64,000 bases of DNA, from assembly GCA_046542845.1 (NCBI GenBank), contig JBKHAN010000002.1, positions 39,360 to 103,359 of the forward strand, written 5' to 3'. The notes beneath the pieces are model-generated. The model had not been told where the DNA came from. It saw only the letters and a list, made by a program, of their open reading frames with translations, and ran no database searches. Below, piece by piece: positions 60,731 through 64,000 of the stretch. This DNA is from SKKC01 sp046542845 (lineage in GTDB: Bacteria > Spirochaetota > Spirochaetia > DSM-27196 > SKKC01). Both the position numbers and the translations under genes were made by a program. Numbering within the stretch: position 1 is the stretch's first letter; every line of letters starts with the position of its first letter.

Positions 60731-62671
60731 CTATAGCTCTTGTAGATCGTCAGTCATTGAACGCGACGGTGTAACGTCCGCTCGACCCTTAATCTGGTCT
60801 CCTGCTGCTGCTTTCTCGGAGCTTGCCCCTCCGGCTACCCGTTCGGTCGCTTCACTGGAAAAGCTCTGATTCAAGTCAGCCCGTACGGTTGATCGTCGGC
60901 GCTTGAACTGGGCGAATGCCGCGTCCTGGAAGCCTTTCGAGACACCGTGGAGGAACTCGTTGAGCACGTTGGCCATTGCCTGCAACGTGAACTTCTTCCG
61001 CTTGATGCTGGAAATATCGACGTCGAGCAGCAGGCCTGCCTGGATATGGTACGGATTGATCAGATAATCGAATGACTCAAACTCTGCCTCGAGAAAATCG
61101 ATACGCCGATCCAGAATGACCCGTGGTTGCGGATTCTGATATCCGAACTGGCTCATAACCTTTTCGCGAGTCCTCTTGAGCATTTTCTTGAAAAGCTCTT
61201 TCTCGTAGAGGTAGGTCTGATTCAGGCGCTCGACATCCGTGTCCTCGGCCTTTAGGCGCATGATCTCGTTCCAGGTCTTCTGCATGTCTTCATACATGGG
61301 ATCACCGGAAAGCTCTTTCTGCTTGCGAATACGTCCGCGTACGCTCTTTGCCAGGTCTTCGAAGTCATTGATCTTGAAGCTGCTCTTGCCATTCTGATAG
61401 ATAGCTTCCGCGACATCCCAGAGATGGCTGATTTCGTTCTTGAACTGCTCCATCTGCTGATCGTAGGCATCACGCTCGGAATTCAGCTGATCGGAATCGT
61501 AGAACTTCAAGCGAAGCTGATACCGCTCGTCCGGGAGACGTGCCGGATCAACATCCTCGTACTCGCGAATAATCAGCTCGCGGGCGTTCTTGAGGTTCTC
61601 GATGTACTGGTAGCCCATTTTCGACGTGTCGAGAATTGAAGTGATCGAGTTAACAGCCGTGTTGAAACCACGATTTCGGATGTTCTCCATGTCGACAATC
61701 TTCTTCAGATTCTCGCGGATGTTAATCGGATCAAACTCTTTCTGGTCGATCTCCGCGCGAAGCCCCTCGATCTTCTCGAGCAGGTTTTTGGCGAGGAAGG
61801 TATACCGTTTGGAATTCTCGTCTTCGGAATCGTCGTCGGTGTAGTTCGGGACACGCTTCATTTTCTCGAACATGACCTCGCCGTCGGAAAGCTCTTCCTT
61901 TCCTTCGTCGATAAGTTCGTCCTGGAAGCGTTCAATTTCGCGCTCAATCAGATTCGTGATTGTGCGTGAAATCTGATCCTTGATCAGATACTCAACGGTG
62001 ACCTGATACTGGAATATGGGGCTTATGAGCTCGCTGTCGAGAATATTCACGCTCAACTTGACGTCGTTCACCGTCCGCGGCTTGCTCGCCGAATCCTTGA
62101 ACGCACACTTAACGACTGCATAGGCATTTTCACCGCGAATGAACGCACCGACGTCCGTCTTCTGCCGAAGCAGCGAGTTGGTGTCGTTCTCGAGGTCGTT
62201 CATACCGCGCTGTATATGACCCTGAAGGTGCCCGTACATATTGACGATCGATTTTTCGATTTCGCCGGTGTTGAACTTGTCGGCACCCGCGATCTGATCG
62301 AGCATCTCCGCAATTTCTTTGGGAGAGTACCGTGCCAGAGCCTTACTCTCTTCCTTGTCGATGAAATTGCGAACTTTTTTGACCATTTCATCTTCAGTGG
62401 TGACGATGAAACGGTTGAACATATTCTGATAGTTCTGGTTGTAATAGTTGTAGAGCTTCTCTTTGAGCCCGCCCATTATGTCGAGCTTCTCAAGAACTTC
62501 GGTCGGTAGTTTGACCTCAATATCCTTGAGGATATTCTCTACTTCTTCGTCGATGAGCTGCTGATACTCACCTTTCTGATTACGCCCTTCCTGCGCCAAC
62601 GAATTCCGCGAGCCGACAGCCGAGGGCTTTCGGGGATGGAATACGTTTGGACTTCTTGGGATGTCCGACAT
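60731..62671 (-). CDS. cfpA: Probable cytoplasmic filament protein A homologue
   Basis: 646 residues, mostly alpha-helical with long charged coiled-coil stretches (IEREIERFQDELIDEGKEEL, LLEKIEGLRAEIDQKEFDP, LWDVAEAIYQNGKSSFKIND), no signal peptide and a disordered Ser/Ala-rich tail. Treponema CfpA (about 79 kDa) has this size and character and builds the ribbon of cytoplasmic filaments under the inner membrane. Its gene lies two places from ppdK, as here. The call rests on size, composition and gene order; I cannot align it to CfpA from memory. AAAGGAG lies before the ATG, and a strong promoter and an inverted repeat are upstream. Confidence 0.7.
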   Translation of the reverse strand: MSDIPRSPNVFHPRKPSAVGSRNSLAQEGRNQKGEYQQLIDEEVENILKDIEVKLPTEVLEKLDIMGGLKEKLYNYYNQNYQNMFNRFIVTTEDEMVKKVRNFIDKEESKALARYSPKEIAEMLDQIAGADKFNTGEIEKSIVNMYGHLQGHIQRGMNDLENDTNSLLRQKTDVGAFIRGENAYAVVKCAFKDSASKPRTVNDVKLSVNILDSELISPIFQYQVTVEYLIKDQISRTITNLIEREIERFQDELIDEGKEELSDGEVMFEKMKRVPNYTDDDSEDENSKRYTFLAKNLLEKIEGLRAEIDQKEFDPINIRENLKKIVDMENIRNRGFNTAVNSITSILDTSKMGYQYIENLKNARELIIREYEDVDPARLPDERYQLRLKFYDSDQLNSERDAYDQQMEQFKNEISHLWDVAEAIYQNGKSSFKINDFEDLAKSVRGRIRKQKELSGDPMYEDMQKTWNEIMRLKAEDTDVERLNQTYLYEKELFKKMLKRTREKVMSQFGYQNPQPRVILDRRIDFLEAEFESFDYLINPYHIQAGLLLDVDISSIKRKKFTLQAMANVLNEFLHGVSKGFQDAAFAQFKRRRSTVRADLNQSFSSEATERVAGGASSEKAAAGDQIKGRADVTPSRSMTDDLQEL

Positions 62672-62701
62672 CTTATGCTCCTTTGCCTGGATTTAGGTGT
62701 T

Positions 62702-62728
62702 GGTCTGAACACACGGTCCCTTCAGACC
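62702..62728 (-). promoter_or_regulatory. Inverted repeat at the start of the cfpA leader
   Basis: GGTCTGAA (62702-62709) and TTCAGACC (62721-62728) are perfect reverse complements around 11 bases. It begins three bases downstream of the predicted -10 element. It could be a repressor operator or, if transcription starts slightly earlier than predicted, a 5'-end RNA hairpin stabilising the cfpA message. Confidence 0.55.
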
Positions 62729-62730
62729 CC

Positions 62731-62758
62731 AATATATCACACTATTAAATAATGACAA
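62731..62758 (-). promoter_or_regulatory. Predicted strong promoter of cfpA
   Basis: On the minus strand, TTGTCA (62753-62758) and TATATT (62731-62736) are 16 bases apart; each matches five of six consensus positions, in an A/T-rich spacer. Transcription should start near 62724. It lies 28 bases beyond the end of the upstream gene, so cfpA and the two genes after it have their own promoter. Confidence 0.72.
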
Positions 62759-62786
62759 ATCGAAAACAAATTTCAAGTAGGCTTGT

Positions 62787-64000
62787 TTAGTCATCCTCCC
62801 GCCGTACAATCGCGGCCGCCTGTTGCATGCGCGACGCAAGAGCGCTGCTGAGCGCCTGATCGGCCAGGTCGTCGAGTTGCGCGGCCAGCGAGGCGCTCTC
62901 ATCGGTATCCAGAGCCGCCACGGAAACATCGTTCATAAGAAGTTCGTACTCGTTTAATACCGTCTCGATGTTATCACGGATCGAGCGAGCCGCAATAAGC
63001 CAGATGTAATCGCCGGATACAATCCGGTAGTCGCTGCCGTCCGGTAGCGTAAGAACAGCCCCCGGGAGGACAAAGTCAGGATCCGGGCCCTGCGTCGGCG
63101 AGTCACCCATTTCACGGAAACCGCTGTCAACAGCAATACGGTTGGTTATCCTGATCAGGTCAGCAATGCTGATGGTAATGTCATTGTACAGTCCGGCATC
63201 GTCCAGGGCGGGATCGAGCACACGATCCGCCGGCGCGTTGATCGTAAGATCCCGACCGTTTTCGCCGAGCTCGACTGTCTGCTCAGGATCTGTTGCATCC
63301 GCATCCGCATCGTCGGTCTCGCCTGGCGAATTGCCGGCAGATTCCCCGTCGGCGTCGCCGACAGCACGATCCCGGTCAGTGGGGGACGTTGTCTCGCCCG
63401 CATTCCCGGTATCTTCGCGCCCCTCGGTACCATTACCGGAATCGGAACCGGAATCCGTGTCGTTATTACCGGAAGCGACGGGCTCCGCGCCACCAAAGAC
63501 CCGGTTTCGAATATCCGGGCTTAAAAACAGAAGCCCCCCGAGAAGCACCAGCAGCAGGGCAGCATAGCCGACAAATCTTCGTGTTCTCGAAGAATCGCGT
63601 TGGCCGGATGCAGTACCGCTTCCTGTCGCCAGCCCCCCCGACGACGAGGTCCGCCCCCCGGTGCCGCCCGAAACACCGGGTGAAGCGGTTCCCCTTGAGC
63701 TGTCGGAAGCCGACCGCCCTTCCCCCGTCTTCGAACCGTCGCTCTTCGACGCCGGTGCGGATGTGTCCCGGGATGATTCCGTTGCGCTTGCAGTGCCGGA
63801 AGCCGATGCCGCACCCGTTACGGTCTCGCCCCGCCTCAGGCGGTTGAGCAGGTCAAGCAGCTCCTTCCGTTCCCGTTCGTACAGAGCCGGGTCATCCGAG
63901 GCGAGGGCGTCCAGTGAAGCCCGTACTTCGCGGCTGTGCTCGACGTTTCGTACCGACATCGTTGGCGACGCGGGCTTGAAAAACACCGAGAGCGCTTTGC
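62787..64000 (-). CDS. Single-span membrane protein with LysM-like C-terminal part, start outside window
   Basis: The frame stays open to the right edge, so the true start may lie beyond 64000; the first candidate in view is a GTG at 63986. An N-terminal helical cytoplasmic segment (DDPALYERERKELLDLLNRL) is followed by a long Ser/Gly/Thr-rich low-complexity region. One membrane helix (RFVGYAALLLVLLGGLLFLS) comes next, then an acidic Asp/Glu/Gly linker. The C-terminal region resembles a LysM fold (ITISIADLIRITNRIAVDSG, DYRIVSGDYIWLIAARSI). It would link the cytoplasm to the cell wall. It lies directly upstream of cfpA. Confidence 0.7.
   Translation of the reverse strand, partial: KALSVFFKPASPTMSVRNVEHSREVRASLDALASDDPALYERERKELLDLLNRLRRGETVTGAASASGTASATESSRDTSAPASKSDGSKTGEGRSASDSSRGTASPGVSGGTGGRTSSSGGLATGSGTASGQRDSSRTRRFVGYAALLLVLLGGLLFLSPDIRNRVFGGAEPVASGNNDTDSGSDSGNGTEGREDTGNAGETTSPTDRDRAVGDADGESAGNSPGETDDADADATDPEQTVELGENGRDLTINAPADRVLDPALDDAGLYNDITISIADLIRITNRIAVDSGFREMGDSPTQGPDPDFVLPGAVLTLPDGSDYRIVSGDYIWLIAARSIRDNIETVLNEYELLMNDVSVAALDTDESASLAAQLDDLADQALSSALASRMQQAAAIVRREDD

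Noticed and set aside
1..64000. Search for CRISPR arrays, tRNA or rRNA genes, transposases, phage genes and direct repeats flanking islands
   Set aside because: None seen on reading both strands. The window is almost wholly filled by housekeeping or conserved-looking genes, so no mobile element is claimed.

Overview
This window looks like a piece of a free-living spirochaete chromosome (class Spirochaetia, outside the host-restricted Treponema and Borrelia). The strongest evidence is at the right end. On the minus strand, a 646-residue coiled-coil protein is followed by a 326-residue protein of unknown function and then a pyruvate-phosphate-dikinase-like protein. That is the order I recall for cfpA (cytoplasmic filament protein A), TP0747 and ppdK in Treponema pallidum. 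The DNA is moderately GC-rich and packed with genes. No gap between genes exceeds about 270 bases. I saw no tRNA, rRNA, CRISPR array, insertion sequence or prophage, so this reads as core chromosome rather than a genomic island.

Layout from left to right. 1-1975 (minus) is an ECF sigma factor, its membrane anti-sigma partner and two exported proteins, the last cut by the left edge. 2034-9894 holds cysS, murB, an exported protein, a GH65 disaccharide phosphorylase, and an MscS channel paired with a DUF432-like protein. 9916-14696 holds a small basic protein and two cell-envelope OmpA-domain proteins, one carrying a row of FlgD-type Ig-like repeats. 14745-19073 holds radC, a carotenoid oxygenase, a Nudix hydrolase, a MarC protein and a membrane protein of unknown function. 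19140-30735 (minus) is a long unidirectional run: fumC, a TPR protein, an M16C peptidase, a second MscS channel, a cysteinyl-tRNA-synthetase-like paralogue lacking half of the zinc site, pncA, an alpha/beta hydrolase and PEP carboxylase.

30824-46418 is a central-metabolism block. On the plus strand are a divergent malate-dehydrogenase paralogue, canonical mdh, a strong terminator and nadE. On the minus strand are sdhA, sdhB, sucC, sucD, sucA, sucB, lpd and gltA. With fumC and PEP carboxylase nearby, this supplies every oxidative TCA step except aconitase and isocitrate dehydrogenase, and no SdhC/D membrane anchor is encoded beside sdhAB. This suggests a respiring or facultative organism. 46508-49509 holds patB, mtn, a lipoprotein and a gamma-carbonic anhydrase. 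49575-51181 pairs an EpmA-like ligase with its presumed substrate EF-P. 51217-57013 holds a third MscS channel, a PyrF-PyrE fusion, an isochorismatase-like hydrolase, two unrecognised proteins and a J-domain protein.

The best candidate for something undescribed is the cfpA cluster (57067-64000). Its PPDK-like protein keeps the phosphohistidine and PEP/pyruvate half, but every ATP-site residue I could align is replaced. It may therefore take phosphate from PEP and hand it to something other than AMP. Other leads are the zinc-site-deficient CysRS paralogue, the altered MDH paralogue next to canonical mdh, and the carotenoid oxygenase. All functional calls come from reading motifs by eye; no database search was run.
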